Source of the DNA: Ashinkailepas kermadecensis
Lineage: Eukaryota > Arthropoda > Thecostraca > Neolepadidae
Length of the DNA: 64,000 bases
Assembly (NCBI GenBank): GCA_034440615.1
Contig: JAOTOM010002683.1
Coordinates: 15,001 to 79,000, forward strand
Direction of reading: 5' to 3'
Of the stretch, positions 22,421-34,640 are shown piece after piece. Both the position numbers and the translations under genes were made by a program. Position 1 is the stretch's first letter. The number at the start of each line of letters is the position of its first letter. The notes beneath the pieces are model-generated. The model was given only the letters and a program-made list of their open reading frames with translations, was not told the DNA's origin and ran no database searches.

Positions 22421-24040
22421 GCAGTGGAGCAGTGGAAATGTAATTGGGCACAAGATTTTGGCTCAGAACACTTTTCACGGCGCTTATCGCAGGTCGGCTT
22501 ATCGGAACATCACTGGGGGTGTCAAAATGCTTGTCGGTGCATTTCGCCATGCTATCCCATTTCCCAGCACCAGACCCAATCGTAAAAAATGGTGAAAAAT
22601 GGTGAAAAATGGTGAAAAATGGGCCGCCTTTGCACGCAGCCAGGGGTGGTGCATGGCGCGTGGATCAATGCCGCTGCACCGACAGGCTTGGCAGTTGTCG
22701 TGGTTACACGGCGGTGCTCGTCTCGCAGCGATCCGTCCGGTGACCGGAAACCAGTAGGGCGTCCATTCGGGCCGTCTGGCGCACTGAAATATGCCAAAAT
22801 CGGACGCCAAAGTTAGATTCACGTGTTACACAAATGGGCGGCGGTGGATTCGCGCGCGCCGCGCTCTCTGACCATTCTCGGACCACCCTCTAACCTGGCC
22901 TCTGACCTCGGACCCTCTGACCACTCTCGGACCCCTGGTCGGCCCGGTTTTGGCGCGATCGCACCGAAACAGTGCCCGTCGACCGACCGACGCTGCCCGC
23001 CTTCGCTTGACACTGCAGGCACGTGCGTGGCACCAGGCACGGCAGAGCCGGCCGCCAATATGTGACGCGGCCGTTCTCCACGCGGTAATCTGAAACGCCA
23101 TGCGGCATAAATGGTGTACGCGCACAATGGCGTGCGTGCCACGCATTTCCCGCGCGGGATCCACCCCCTCCCAGTTACCTCGGACGATGGAGTACTTCTG
23201 TTGGGTACAATGTTTTCTTCTGAGGTTGGTGGTACGTGGCGATCCCAGACGGAACACAGATGTTTCCCTAGTCAGATGGAGTGAGTGAGCGAGTGAACGT
23301 ACACAGTCGTACAGACGAGAACAACTCAGTCCCGGTGTTGTTTGGCTGGATGAGCTTCGATTTACTTATATAATTGTCGTGTAAGGATTCATTGATTAGG
23401 CCATGTTAGAATGCACGGGAGCTTCCAGTTTCTAAGATATAAAGCAAAGCATTAAAACACCGAACTATATTATATAAGGCACTTGATTTGATCAGTTAGA
23501 TCCAACTTCGCATGCGTATGTACACCAAATGAGCCTTCACGCGAAGAACAGTTCACTGAACATAAAATTCAATGAAGAAATAAGCGCGGAAAAATGAGTC
23601 CCGGAAGAATGACCGCCACAAACGACGTATGGACAACCCCGAACGATCCCAACAGCTACGTGCGCACGTAACTGAATCAGTCCGCTTTCCACAATTTTAT
23701 TTATCGTAGTTTTTTTCTGCATGGATCTTCGCCGCAAACTTGAAATGGCCCATCCTGATTCCGCCCCCTGCAACCACGTGAGCTTGTGCAATTCATCTGT
23801 TATGGCATGCACCTCCGGTTTTCTTCAATAAAAAGCAAGCGAGGAGAAAAAATGAGGTCTGGATGGATGATCGCCACAAACCAGATAGGAACAATCCCCG
23901 CCACTGGTCTTCAACTGGCTGAAGAGCATAGGCACCTCCGGCCACCGAGCGGCCAGGATGGCGGAGGAACAACACCTCGCCAACCTCCAGACATAGAGCA
24001 CGATCAGTTGGACAGACGAAACTGTGCGACGCTCACTCGC
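22421..24040. other. mostly unassigned DNA with one 11 bp array
   Basis: At 22583-22622 an 11 bp word (aaaaatggtga) is repeated almost four times. 22860-22935 contains repeated ctctgacc/ctcggacc words. Strong CpG content over 22840-23170. No gene recognised. Confidence 0.5.
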
Positions 24041-24112
24041 TCATGTCTCCATCGTGCTTTGCCTGCCTTTGCTCACTCATGTCTCCATCGTGCTTTGCCT
24101 GCCTTTGCTCGA
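24041..24112. repeat. 36 bp tandem duplication
   Basis: Two exact copies beginning tcatgtctccatcgtgcttt at 24041 and 24077. Confidence 0.9.
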
Positions 24113-24577
24113 AGCATTAATATAGCGAGATGTTCGCTTGAACGCTACCTTAAAATGCTTGGAGAAAAGGCCGTGGACGCACAATGGAATTTTGGGATGC
24201 ATCTTTTCCAGTGGAGTAGCTACTTGCGTCGCCTGAAATATTAAGTTCCATCTCTGCATAAATCGTAGTTGAGCGTAAGCACGTATATATGTATTTATGC
24301 AATGTATGTATATTCACCGAAAATTGTTGCCGCTCTCTCCCTCTTGCCAGAAGAAGTTGCGCTGCACCCGAGTAACCATCAAGCTAACTAAACAAAAACA
24401 ATGCATGATAAGAACATAGTGACTTCGAATTCACAGCGTTCGCGAGCACTACTCGTAATTCGTCAAATTGGTTCCAATAATCTATGAACGGAGACAGAGA
24501 GTTGTCAGAGACAGACTGCTTTCGACCTCCGCACTCGACTATTCATACCAGACTAAAATATGCGCTTGGCTGAACCC

Positions 24578-24772
24578 GGAGGGTCACCAGGATTTTCGTC
24601 AGAGGGCTCTTCATCTAATAGGGCAGTCCGTAGCTGCTACCGGGGAGTGGAGCTACTTCACCCAGGGGGGGGAGGGTCACTTCATCCAATTTACATTATC
24701 ATACAAAATCTGAGCGTCCGGTGTGTGGGGGCAGGCTCCCTCTGCTTCCCCTCTCCCTGGTGACGCCCCTGG
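24578..24772. mobile_element. possible MITE, about 195 bp
   Basis: Inverted ends AGGGTCACCAGG (left, 24580) and GGGGCGTCACCAGG (right, reverse complement of about 24757-24770) resemble those of the other two MITEs. A G-run sits in the interior. No target duplication found. Confidence 0.35.
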
Positions 24773-25032
24773 ACGGGATACATTGTTTGCGGTCGATAAT
24801 CAAGTGAATTGCAGTGAGCACTGTTGCACTGATTTCAGCCACAATTGCAGTGAATTCAGCCACCATTTGATTGAATTGAACGATGGATCGTGACAGTTTA
24901 ATAGTTTCATCTGGGCGTGACACATGACTTCCATAGTGGGCTGAACGGCTTAGCTGGCGGTTTCGGGCAATCATTCACGATTGGGGCCAGATCTGGGCAA
25001 CCAGACGAGACAGCTATTTGAAACACACATTG

Positions 25033-25073
25033 GCTGCATGACCACTGCAGTCGATGCGCCCCTAAACCACAAG
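25033..25073 (+). mobile_element. 41 bp retroposed SINE/LINE 3' tail
   Basis: The insert contains gcagtcgatgcgcccctaaa followed by ccac. It is flanked by gaaacacacattg (25020-25032) and gaaacacatattg (25074-25086), a 13 bp duplication with one mismatch. Matches 32596-32654 and, inverted, 43093-43118. Confidence 0.8.
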
Positions 25074-25528
25074 GAAACACATATTGTGTTTCGTTCAGGT
25101 GCCGACCACATTCCATCTATCAAATCAAATCTATCAAACAGGTGCCATTGTGTCCGCAAGAGGGCAGCGTCAAGGTTTTTAAAACAGAACTGCAATTGCA
25201 ACCCGACTGCAGCCAAACCATTGCGAGACTGGCAATGGTAATTGCATGCAGGGATAGCTCATATCATTGCGGTCAACGCCGCACGTCTAGATGTTCCCTT
25301 TATAACTACCGTCGACATACTGCAACTTGCCATCAACCGTTAAAACAGCATCTTCTCATCCCCTCATCGAACAGCTCGCAAAGTCATCATCAGCCGCCGG
25401 GTCAATGACATGGTTTAAGCGCGTGATAAATTGGCATGGACGCGCGCTGTCTTGGCGGGAGTATTGTGCTGGGACAAGCGCCGATGTCAAATTAATTAAT
25501 TTAGAAAAGCTGTGCTGTCATGCATCAC

Positions 25529-26200
25529 AGATGATACGAGAGTGGACCGTCAACCCACAGATGATACGAGAGTGGACCGTCAACCCACAGATGATACGAG
25601 AGTGGACCGTCAACCCACAGATGATACGAGAGTGGACCGTCCCCACAGATGATACGAGAGTGGACCGTCAACCCAGGAAGGAGTGGACCGTCAACCCACA
25701 GATGATACGAGAGTGGACCGTCAACCCACAGATGATACGAGAGTGGACCGTCAACCCACAGATGATACGAGAGTGGACCGTCAACCCACAGATGATACGA
25801 GAGTGGACCGTCAACCCACAGATGATACGAGAGTGGACCGTCAACCCACAGATGATACGAGAGTGGACCGTCAACCCACAGATGATACGAGTGGATCAAA
25901 CCCACAGATGATAGGAGTGGACCGTCAACCCACAGATGATACGAGAGTGGACCGTCAACCCACAGATGATACGAGAGTGGACCGTCAACCCACAGATGAT
26001 ACGAGAGTGGACCGTCAACCCACAGATGATACGAGAGTGGCGACAAGAGATACGAGTGGACCGTCAACCCACAGATGATACGAGAGTGGACCGTCAACCC
26101 ACAGATGATACGAGAGTGGACCGTCAACCCACAGATGATACGAGAGTGGACCGTCAACCCACAGATGATACGTCAGTGGACCGTCAACCCAGAACTGTCA
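25529..26200. repeat. 30 bp minisatellite, about 21 copies
   Basis: The unit begins cagatgatacgagagtggac and ends cgtcaaccca. Most copies are identical; shortened copies occur at about 25640, 25675, 25890 and 26040. The 30 bp period keeps all frames open, giving a decapeptide repeat (QMIREWTVNP) and other readings. Confidence 0.98.
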
Positions 26201-26244
26201 AACGACCACTCGTTCACAAGAGTGAAATAAACATCCCTCTAACA

Positions 26245-26700
26245 CACATCAAGCAAGCACATCAGCATCAATCCATATAATTTTCCCCGGCAGCTCAGTT
26301 GGTTAGAGCGCTGGCCTGCTCTGGTCTCCCCTGTCCTGGAAACGCAGGGTTCGAGTCGCTTCGCGCGCTCGCATTTATCCCCCGGCTGGGAGGGTCAGTT
26401 GGCAGCTGGCCCGATGAGGCCGGGGAAGAGCTACCCGGCGGCCGTGCCGATGCATTGACGGCACGTTAAACTTTCGGTCAAAATTCTGCCGTTGAACTGG
26501 AATTCATGGATCGGGTGGTGGGGCCAGGATTCACGCAACAAGCTCTGCTTAGCAATAGAACCCTGGTTCATAAAGCCACCCCAACAAGAACTCGGATTAA
26601 ATTTATAATACAAAAATAAAAAAATACATCAAGAAAGCACGTCAGTAGCAGTCCATACCATACCGCAAGAAAGCACATCAGAAGCAATACATACCACGCT
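26245..26700. repeat. degenerate direct repeats flanking the SINE
   Basis: 26245-26277 and 26623-26656 match at about 80% (acatcaag-aagcac-tcag-tccata). A further partial copy follows at 26668-26700. The SINE thus sits inside a worn tandem array, or is flanked by an unusually long target duplication. Confidence 0.6.
26283..26622 (+). mobile_element. tRNA-derived SINE
   Basis: The 5' end has a pol III A box (gcagctcagttggttagagc) and about 60 bases later a B box (ggttcgagtcg), the split promoter inherited from a tRNA. The A-to-B spacing is slightly long and the acceptor arms do not pair, so it is not a tRNA gene. A tRNA-unrelated body (ggcccgatgaggccggggaa and gcacgttaaactttcggtc) and an A-rich end (26611-26625) follow. 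Total about 340 bp. Confidence 0.75.
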
Positions 26701-27039
26701 CACAAGCAAGCATGTAAATATTCATTAATATCTCTTAATGGGAAAAGTCGTAGAGAATATGGTAAATATATGTGCTTTGTAGCGTTCTTTTTCAATCGAA
26801 AATTAGTCATCATGAATCAGCACTCAGAATAAATATTTGCGACAATCGCTGCATTGTAGATGTCAGAGGCGAAATTATACCTCCTCTGCCGACTACAGGG
26901 AATTGAAGCTAGCCACCTGCCACCTGAGTTTTGCTTCTGAACCGGCATCGAAAATGGACAAGGCATGTACAACATCGGAGTTGGAAAAAGAGAATATATG
27001 TTCCCCAAGCTTCTGAGAGTGCGTGTAGTTTGCTACCCA

Positions 27040-27660
27040 GTGCAAACTAGCAGCAACATTCGTGCTGGATGCACAGTGACAAACAATGGTAACGTTCGTG
27101 TAGACTACACAGCATGACAAACAGTAGCAACATTTGTGTAGTCTACACCGTAACAATCAGTGCCACCGTTTGTGTAGGTTGCACAGTGGTGTCCATGACA
27201 TGTTTTGTGTCCAAGATATTAAGTGTACATCATAGGCCCAATGCTAACTTTCCTTCAAGCATGGATATAAGATTTCCCCTTCGAGTATCTCCCATGAGCA
27301 CCGTAAAGCATACACGAACGTTGTCACTGTTGGTCACTGCGTAGCCTACATCCTGTGTAGGTGGCACAGTGGCAAAAATGACAACGTTCGTGTAGGCTGC
27401 GTAGCGACAAACAATGGCAACGTTCGTGTATGCTGCACAGTGACAAACAGTCACAAAGTTCCTGTATGCTGCACAGTGATACACAGCGGCAACGTCCGTG
27501 TAGGCTGTCCAGTGATACACAACACGGCAACATTTGTGTAGACTATGCACGGACAAACAGTGGTAACGTTCGTGTATGCTGCACAGTGACAATCAGTGAC
27601 AACGTTTGTGTAGGCTACGCAGTGACCAACAGTGACAACGTTCGTGTATGCCGCACAGTG
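27040..27660. repeat. 36 bp degenerate minisatellite with an internal inversion
   Basis: Core aacgttcgtgtaggctgcac followed by agtgacaaacagt, about 16 copies. Most read in the plus direction, but 27310-27350 reads in the minus direction. Frames translate as Tyr/Val/Cys repeats and are not genes. Confidence 0.9.
27252..27350. repeat. left arm of inverted repeat in the array
   Basis: Near-exact reverse complement of 27610-27708. Shared words include ccttcaagcatggatata, gagtatctcccatgagcac and catacacgaacgttgtcact. Loop of about 260 bp. Confidence 0.9.
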
Positions 27661-27708
27661 CTCATGGGAGATACTCAAAGGGGAAATCCTATATCCATGC
27701 TTGAAGGA
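27610..27708. repeat. right arm of inverted repeat in the array
   Basis: Partner of 27252-27350, about 90% identical by eye. Each arm contains unique (non-array) sequence joined to array units, so a unit-plus-flank block was copied in inverse orientation. Confidence 0.9.
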
Positions 27709-28525
27709 CATAGGATCTTCCTTAGGATTCCTTAGGATCCTTAGGTTCTATAGGATCTTCTTCCATGCGAGACATGGAAGAAGCATTGGAGAACATAAAT
27801 GCTCTGTAGTGCATGGAAGTTCTCGTGGTAGCCTATCACGTAGTCAAGTGGCTAAGTAGTCGACACGTTCACATCTGATGTGTATGGCTCGTATTGCCAC
27901 GATGACTGCACGTTTACATGCTCCGGATCGTACCCAAGAGTTGCTAATTATACCAATTGAGTGCTTTGAGTGAAGCTAATTATACCAATTTACGTGATCA
28001 ACGAAGCAACGACAAGACAGTTACTTAAGCATCGTCACCCTTCTTAAACATTTAACTATTACATTTAACTTGCGAAGCAGCGCATCCCGTACAGATCCAT
28101 TGCGTGACTTTGGGGCGAAACTCTGGAGCCACCGACACGTTTTTCCCACAGGAAGCCGCCATACGCGACAGCAGCGTGTTTATCAGCAGACGAGGAGAGG
28201 ACTCTAGCGTTGGACCAGTCGTTTGGACCACAGCTGACGCGAGTTTTCTCTTCACACGGGACGACACACGTCAGTGTCTGCGCCCTGCTCGTCTGCGCTA
28301 TCCAGGCCCTTCTCGCACCTTCACCAAATGTCCGCCTCTGCGCGTGCTCTATCCGACAAAACTGGTCACGTCTATCCGAGCGAGGATCAATAACTCATCC
28401 GGGGGAGAGGAGGGTGGGGCAGGGGTGTCGCCGACTGGACGACGCGACGACCGACTCGGTGGGACAGATCGTCACCAACTGGGAATACTAGCATCGGTCG
28501 TGTGCTGGTCTGGAAGGCTCGAGCC

Positions 28526-28815
28526 ACAGGGACACGGTGGAGCCGCAGCTATCTATCAGGACACGGTGGAACCGTCGCCTCTTACTGGGACACGGTGGAG
28601 ACACAGTCTCCTACTGGGACACGGTGGAGCCGCATACTCCCACTGGGACACAGTCGAGCCACGGTCTCAAACTGGGACACGGTGGAGCCGCAGTATCCTA
28701 CTGGGACACGGTGGAGCCGCAGTATCCTACTGGGACACGGTGAAACGGCAGCCTGCTATTGGGACGAGATGAAGCCACAACCTCTCACTGGGACACGGCG
28801 GAGCCGCAGTCCTTC
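28526..28815. repeat. 29 bp minisatellite, about 10 copies
   Basis: The unit contains gggacacggtggagccgcag followed by tatcctact. Central copies (28681-28739) are identical; edge copies are diverged. Confidence 0.95.
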
Positions 28816-30499
28816 AACACCACCGCTACGTGGAACATTCCACACACTTCTTTCCAGTGAACGATGATTTTCCCTCGTCGAGTAGTACCCATGTGTCAAC
28901 TTACATTATGACATTTCTTTACGCGGGTTCAGCAGTACATTGGGAGCACAGTATGCAATAGCTAGGTAATACACCATGTTTGTGGTAAATGTCCCGTTCA
29001 TGTCACGATTATCGACGTATTTGACTCTAGTGAAACCCTTCAGATCATTGAAGATCGGTAGAATTCCGGGTATCAAGCTTTCCTTGTCAATAATTATTGT
29101 CGTGATGCATCAGCTAGAGGTGTTGGTGGAAGCTAATATTCTACTGGGACTATGTACTTGCAGAATGTAAATGCTTCAGCATAAAATAGAATACGTACCT
29201 TTGGCAAAAATAGTTCAGATTCAGAAGCTTCTGAAACGTTGTCAACACTAGAATCTCATTTGACCTATGACCTAGTGGATCAAAATGCCACATCGCACAC
29301 TGGCAGTATTCCAAGCTACTGCGGAATATTGTGTTGGACATACAGTGGCGCGTCGGTTGTTGGTTTTACACAGAGAGCGAATACGCGTGCACATTTTCGA
29401 CTGGGGAAAAATGACCTTCACACTGACCTGAGAGACCAACCAGCAGCCGACGGTATAAACATCGGGCATCAATTGCCACACGCTGAGCTTTGCTTCACGT
29501 CGCTTGCCCTCTCCGGTCCAACGCGCTAGGGGGTCGCAGCGCTCACCCCACCCCATCCGCACAAGCGAAGGTGGCAACCGTCCTGTACGGGCGAGGTTTT
29601 GGTGCCAGCTGATATGACGTCAGACCGCATGTTTGCCGCCGCCACGTCGATGCTTGCGTGGCTGTCGCCAACACTGACACTAGCCTTGCGCTAAGAGAAA
29701 AGCGATCTCAAATCAGGACTAACTTTCCGTATCGCTTGCAGTGGTGACCGGCGCATCAGCTTCGCCGGCGCCCACACTGGTGGTGCCGGCGCCGATCATC
29801 GACGCGAGCGAGCGGCCGAAAGTGGCTGGCAGAAGCGCCCATCGATGCCGGCGAGCGCCCCAATCGCGTTAAACAGTCTGTAGTACGCAGGTGGGTCGTA
29901 CCACAGATCGGCACAACATCCGATTGGATAGGAATGATTTCATATAAATGGACTTCCGTACGATCGGTTGCCTGAGGAAACATCACATATTCACATTTGA
30001 ATCTTTATGTGGCAAAATATTTACGCTAGCGACGAAATAAACAGATTCAAAAGTTTCCAACAACAGGGAACACATCGTCATTCTGAACTCGCCAACATTT
30101 GACTCGCTTCTGCCGCTCCGGCGGCACTTGGTAGCAGTTGGAAGTGAGTAAAATTTGGCATGCAGAAAACAAAACGTACAACATATGCAAATGGTTTAAC
30201 GTCGGTGGAACCAAAGCAGTGATTTAAAGGCGGTAGAGAACATGACGTTCCAAACAAGTTGCGACATTTCCAATTTTGAAAGGTTGGTGGACCCGCTCTC
30301 TAAGGTAAAGCGAAGCGATCATCAAAACCAACGAATGCTGGATCGCGTAAAATCTATCGCATAATCAAAACGCATGGGCTATCATTTTGAACCCAACTAG
30401 AAAAGGTAAGTCTACATGCAGACCAAACTTTTACACCAAATGTCAGGAATTGAATTGATGATACCGAACAAAGTCAATGCATACCGGCAGGGTGGGCCT
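28816..30499. other. unassigned DNA
   Basis: GC-rich patch at 29740-29880 with several gccggcg words. No gene or transposon recognised. Confidence 0.45.
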
Positions 30500-30505
30500 T
30501 TCAGC

Positions 30506-30640
30506 ACGTCAGATGTGGCGACATCTGCCTGACCACGTCGCAGGCTTGCCACACCGTCGGCTGGGACGTCAGATGTGGCGACATCTGACTGACCACGTCG
30601 CACGCGTGCCACACCGTCGGCTGGGACGTCGGATTGGCGG
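30506..30640. repeat. 62 bp tandem repeat, just over 2 copies
   Basis: The unit begins cgtcagatgtggcgacatct at about 30508 and 30568; a third, partial start is at 30627. Each unit holds a small hairpin, agatgt-ggcg-acatct. Confidence 0.9.
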
Positions 30641-31959
30641 AACTCCCTCCTCACGTGGCCGTTGATGAACGAAAGATCGACACATGCACAGATTAACGCC
30701 GAGTTCTTCTTCGGGGTGACCCACTACGGACGCAGAAATTAGTCGGGCCGTTACGCCTTGAAGCGACGTCGACGCGGTTCCGTGTTCTCCCGTAGCCAGC
30801 TTCACTGCGCCGGCTTCACTGCGCCAGGTGCGCTGTCGACGCGGCTCAGATGCTGCTCTGTCCTGTCGAGGCGTGTGCACAGGATGCGACGGCGCAGTAC
30901 GGCCGCCCGGCCGTTCGCTCCATGGTTGTGCTCGATGATCGCCACTCGGTGGACGCTTGTCTGTTCCCAACAAGCGCCAGAGGTCTGACGGCTCTGAAGT
31001 GGATGGGCGTTCCCGCTCCCGGAGATAATCATGGGTGCGCCAAGAGCAGGTCACGACGCTCACCTGGATCTGGCGAGGAAATGGGGGGGGAATCAACTTC
31101 AGTGTCTTGGTCACCTTCCAGGAGAGCAGAGGGTTACAGGCTCTCTTGGGATCACGTGCACAGTTTCCTGCACGTGGCATCGCTGAGGGTGATGTAAAGA
31201 TGGAGAGTGCCAAAAGACACAGCTTTCGCTTGATTGGCTAGCTCCAAATGATCCGTCGCCGGGCTGAGGCTCTTTGGGCATTCGCAGACACTTCCGAGAA
31301 AGTCTACGCCCGCCGCCGTCAAGTCGGCTCCGGTGTCACGCAGAGCGTTGGCAAGGGTTTACCATTGGCTGCCTCCACTGTACAGTGGGCGCGTTGCCTG
31401 CTGATGCGCGGATGGTGATTGCTGACGTCACGGTTTTCGTGTTGTTTCATGACCTCTATCTGGACATCGTACGCCCATTAATTGTTCCTATAACAGAGGC
31501 TTTTGGCACAGCACACTGCAAGTTTTGATTAGCAACACGGAAGTTGCTAACGCGAAATGCAAAGAGCAGCACTTAACGTGATGAGCCTAACTTTGGTTCC
31601 TTATGCCAGCACAAATATGCAGCCCTTCAGAATATGCCACACTGGCACCACATCTATCATTATTACAATTAAAGCTTCTTGCACTGACCGTTACAGTTAC
31701 AATTCCGCAGTTACATCCAGAGTCAAGTCGCGCATCCAGAGTCCTACATCCAGAGTCAAGTCGCATAAGCTCGCAAACCAGAACCTCACTTTTGCGAAGT
31801 GGTATAGGCAATTCTTCGATTGTGACAGCTGTGTAAATGTAACGAATTATAATACATACCATCTGTTTGTGCTAAGTACAAATAAGAACTAAAAACTCGG
31901 TGTAGATCTGAACTGAGGTTACACTTTGCTGGGCTGACACTAAGTCAGATCGCAAGGAT
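30641..31959. other. unassigned DNA
   Basis: Several overlapping frames on both strands at 30570-31240 have no known motif. At 31716-31765 the word ccagagtcaagtcgca is duplicated. Confidence 0.4.
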
Positions 31960-32735
31960 TGATTGCATGGTTTTCCCGACCAACATTCTGAACGACTCGA
32001 ACATACTGGCTGGCGCTACCATCCAGGCAGCCAAGCGCGGCATAGCCCTTGGCAACGGCCAGCGTCACAGACCGCCTTTCTGGAGCGACTGGTGCCAGGA
32101 GGCCGTCGATGCACGGGAAGCCGCGTGAGTGATGGAGGCCGCGTCATCCAGGAGGAAAAAGCAGCCTTGTTCCGGGGAGAGATGATGGACCTGGGACCGG
32201 ACGTCGATATGTGGACGGTCCGCTTAAGGCAATGGATGGTCGCGTCCAACACAAAACCCACATTAGCCATCGAGGTCGGACATGGCAGGTCGGCAAGACA
32301 TCGTCACTCTCCACCTTCTTGCCTGTCCCCGCGGTCACTGACGGGGAAACACGCCAAGCTCTTTTGCCAATACCACGCCCGAGTTCTCCGCCACTGCGTG
32401 CGGACGTGCGGCGAGCCAGGCAGATGTCTGCGCTCTGTTCTCTCGCCGTCGCGAAGATCAAGGAGAGGCGAACGCGTGGCCCAGACCAGGTCTCCAACGA
32501 CATTCCTCACCGATGCAATTCTACAGTCCAGGAAGAGCTGCAACGCATCATTAGCAGGAGCTGGGTTGACGGCTAGGTGCCACCGACATGGCGTGGGCGC
32601 TGTATAACCTATGCAGTTGATGCGCCCCTAAACCCCAATAACAACAAAACAACAACCGACATGGCGTGCAGTGGAAGTTGTCGGAATACCCAAGAAGGAT
32701 AAGATGACAAACGTAACGGAAATTCACGTGTGGCA
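31960..32735 (+). pseudogene. Ingi/I-like LINE remnant (linker and RT start)
   Basis: Fragment of a non-LTR polyprotein with shifts and stops. At 32020-32112 one frame reads AAKRGIALGNGQRHRPPFWS and then a QEAVDAREAA segment, the pre-RT linker of I/Ingi-type elements. Another frame (about 32449-32572) reads KIKERRTRGPDQVSNDI and then VQEELQRIISRSWVDG, the first RT block. A stop replaces the next residue, then VPPTWR. After a 59 bp insertion the RT resumes with PTWRAVEVVGIPKKDK (32657-32704). The catalytic Asp block is not present. This element is distinct from the CR1-like copy at 1430. Confidence 0.75.
32596..32654 (+). mobile_element. 59 bp retroposed SINE/LINE 3' tail inside a LINE
   Basis: Flanked by exact 14 bp duplications accgacatggcgtg at 32582-32595 and 32655-32668. 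The insert contains gcagttgatgcgcccctaaa and ends in an AAC-rich tail. Removing it rejoins the host RT reading frame around the PTWR motif, proving it arrived after the LINE. Confidence 0.9.
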
Positions 32736-32764
32736 GATGTACGTAATAATAAATGTACACTGGC

Positions 32765-34640
32765 CGTACGTTGTACGTAAGCGCAAAAGTGCGCAAGAGC
32801 AGAAGTACATAAGCGCAGAAGTGAGTAATCACGAATGTACGTCAGCGCAAATGTACGCAAGTGCAGAAATATGTAGTCGCAAATTCAAAATCGCATTTGC
32901 AACATTTTCTCAAATATGTTCATTTATCGGACATGATAGATACATGAATCATATATTGTAACCCCAAAAGCCTAATTTTCTCCTTTCTATTGAGCCTCAC
33001 AGCCCGCGCTGCTCATTCTGGTCCTCAACTGCCTACACCGGCTGTCTCGTCGGACATCCGAGGATTTCCCACTGCGTTTCCGTTGTCTGACGACACAGAC
33101 CTGCATAGGCAGCGTGTAGTGATTGACGTAGCGCACAATGTTCATCACGTAAATTACCGTCCAAGGCCAGACACTGGAAGTGGGACAGCTGGAACGACTC
33201 GATTCCGTGTTGGAGACGGTGCTGGTAATTTGTGCGCCTCTTGATGTACTTAAGCGCAAATGTACGTATGTGCAAATGTACGTATGGACACATGTACCTT
33301 AGCACAGGTGTACGTTAGCGCAAATGCAGTCAACAAATTCACGTACTTAGGCAACTGGACGCAGGCGAATGAACCTATGCGCGAACTTATACGCGGAAAT
33401 ATTCGTAAGCGTGAGCTCATAGGAGCAGATACACGTAGGGAAAAGTTCCGTGAGCGCCGATGTACGTGTGCGTAAATGTACAAAAGCAAAATGTACCTAT
33501 GGTAAATGTACGTGCGCATATGTATGCAAGCAAATGCACACAAGTACAGATGCACGTATGGCAAATGTACGTATGCATAGATGTACGTATGGCGAATGTA
33601 CGTATGCGCAAAATGGCGTAGGCGCAAATGTACGTGTGCGGAAATAGTCGTGATGTTGATGTTTGTGAATTTGGCTATTGCGCGGAAATGTACGTATCTG
33701 CAAATATACATCTAGCCAAACATGCGTATGCGCAAATGTTGGTAGTTGCAAATGCACCCAAAAGCGCAAAGGTACGCAAGCGCATATGCACGTAAGTACA
33801 AATGTACGCAAGTGCAAGTAGCACGTTCCCCGAGCGCAACGGTGATCAGCGTGAACTGAGCGGAACTGGACCAGCCTGCCCACTCAAACGGCTCACAGCT
33901 CCCCGTTGCTCGGGTTATGCTACTCTGAAAAGCAACCGAGATGACTTACCACACCCAGTGTCATGCCGTATCCCGAGAGGGCGCTACGTACCCTGATATT
34001 CGAGAGTCACATCCTATTTCAACAGACGATATGATCATCGCAGTCCACTCGGAGTGCAAAGTGGAGTACTTAATTCAGCTGGCCACTATTTCTACGAGCG
34101 CGTAGTGCAGCTTAACATGCATATGACGCTCGGCTGACACACGCGACATATATTTCTCCTCCACCAGACGTTTTTTAGCAGGACCATGCGGCTGAAAAAT
34201 GTGGGGTCGAGACCATCGCATGTCAAAGAGTGACGTCACAACTAAGCAAGCAATGTGGGCGTGGAGTGAAGGTAAGGATGCTCACCGTACATAAATGCGG
34301 TGTACGGCAGCGTGCACATTTACCAGCGCAAATACATGTCTACAGGGAATTACATGCGTGGAAATGTACGTAAGCGCAAATGGAGTACTTAGGCTGACGC
34401 CCATTTATGCGTAGACATGAATGCACGTGAGCGCAGATGTATGTATGCGCAAATGAAAGACGGCGCAAGTGTTCGCCAGCGTCAGTACCCGTGGGCGGAC
34501 GCAGATCTAGGCGGATCTTGGCGGATCTTGGCGGATCTTGGCGCAAACGCATGTATGACCAAATATGGGGAAGTGCAAACGTACGTAAACATAAGAGCAC
34601 GTCGGCGCATTAGTACGCAAACGCAAATGCACGTCGGCGG
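32765..34640. repeat. diffuse 15-16 bp array (TACGTA type)
   Basis: Units resemble gcgcaaatgtacgtat. Clear tandem blocks lie at 32765-32875, 33240-33320, 33465-33640, 33690-33825 and 34320-34640, with unique DNA between. Units are strongly diverged but keep tacgta and gcgcaaa. Minus-strand frames read as His/Thr/Tyr/Ile repeats. Confidence 0.85.

Noticed and set aside
25529..26200. CRISPR array
   Set aside because: Regular 30 bp repeats, but directly joined with no unique spacers. The same applies to the 31 and 36 bp arrays. The window is eukaryotic.
26283..26375. Functional tRNA gene
   Set aside because: A and B boxes fit, but acceptor stems do not pair and a SINE body with an A-rich tail follows.
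28104..28867. 222-residue ORF
   Set aside because: Its second half is the 29 bp minisatellite; the first half has no motif.
33250..33883. His/Thr/Tyr-rich secreted-type protein on the minus strand
   Set aside because: Translation of the degenerate 16 bp array.
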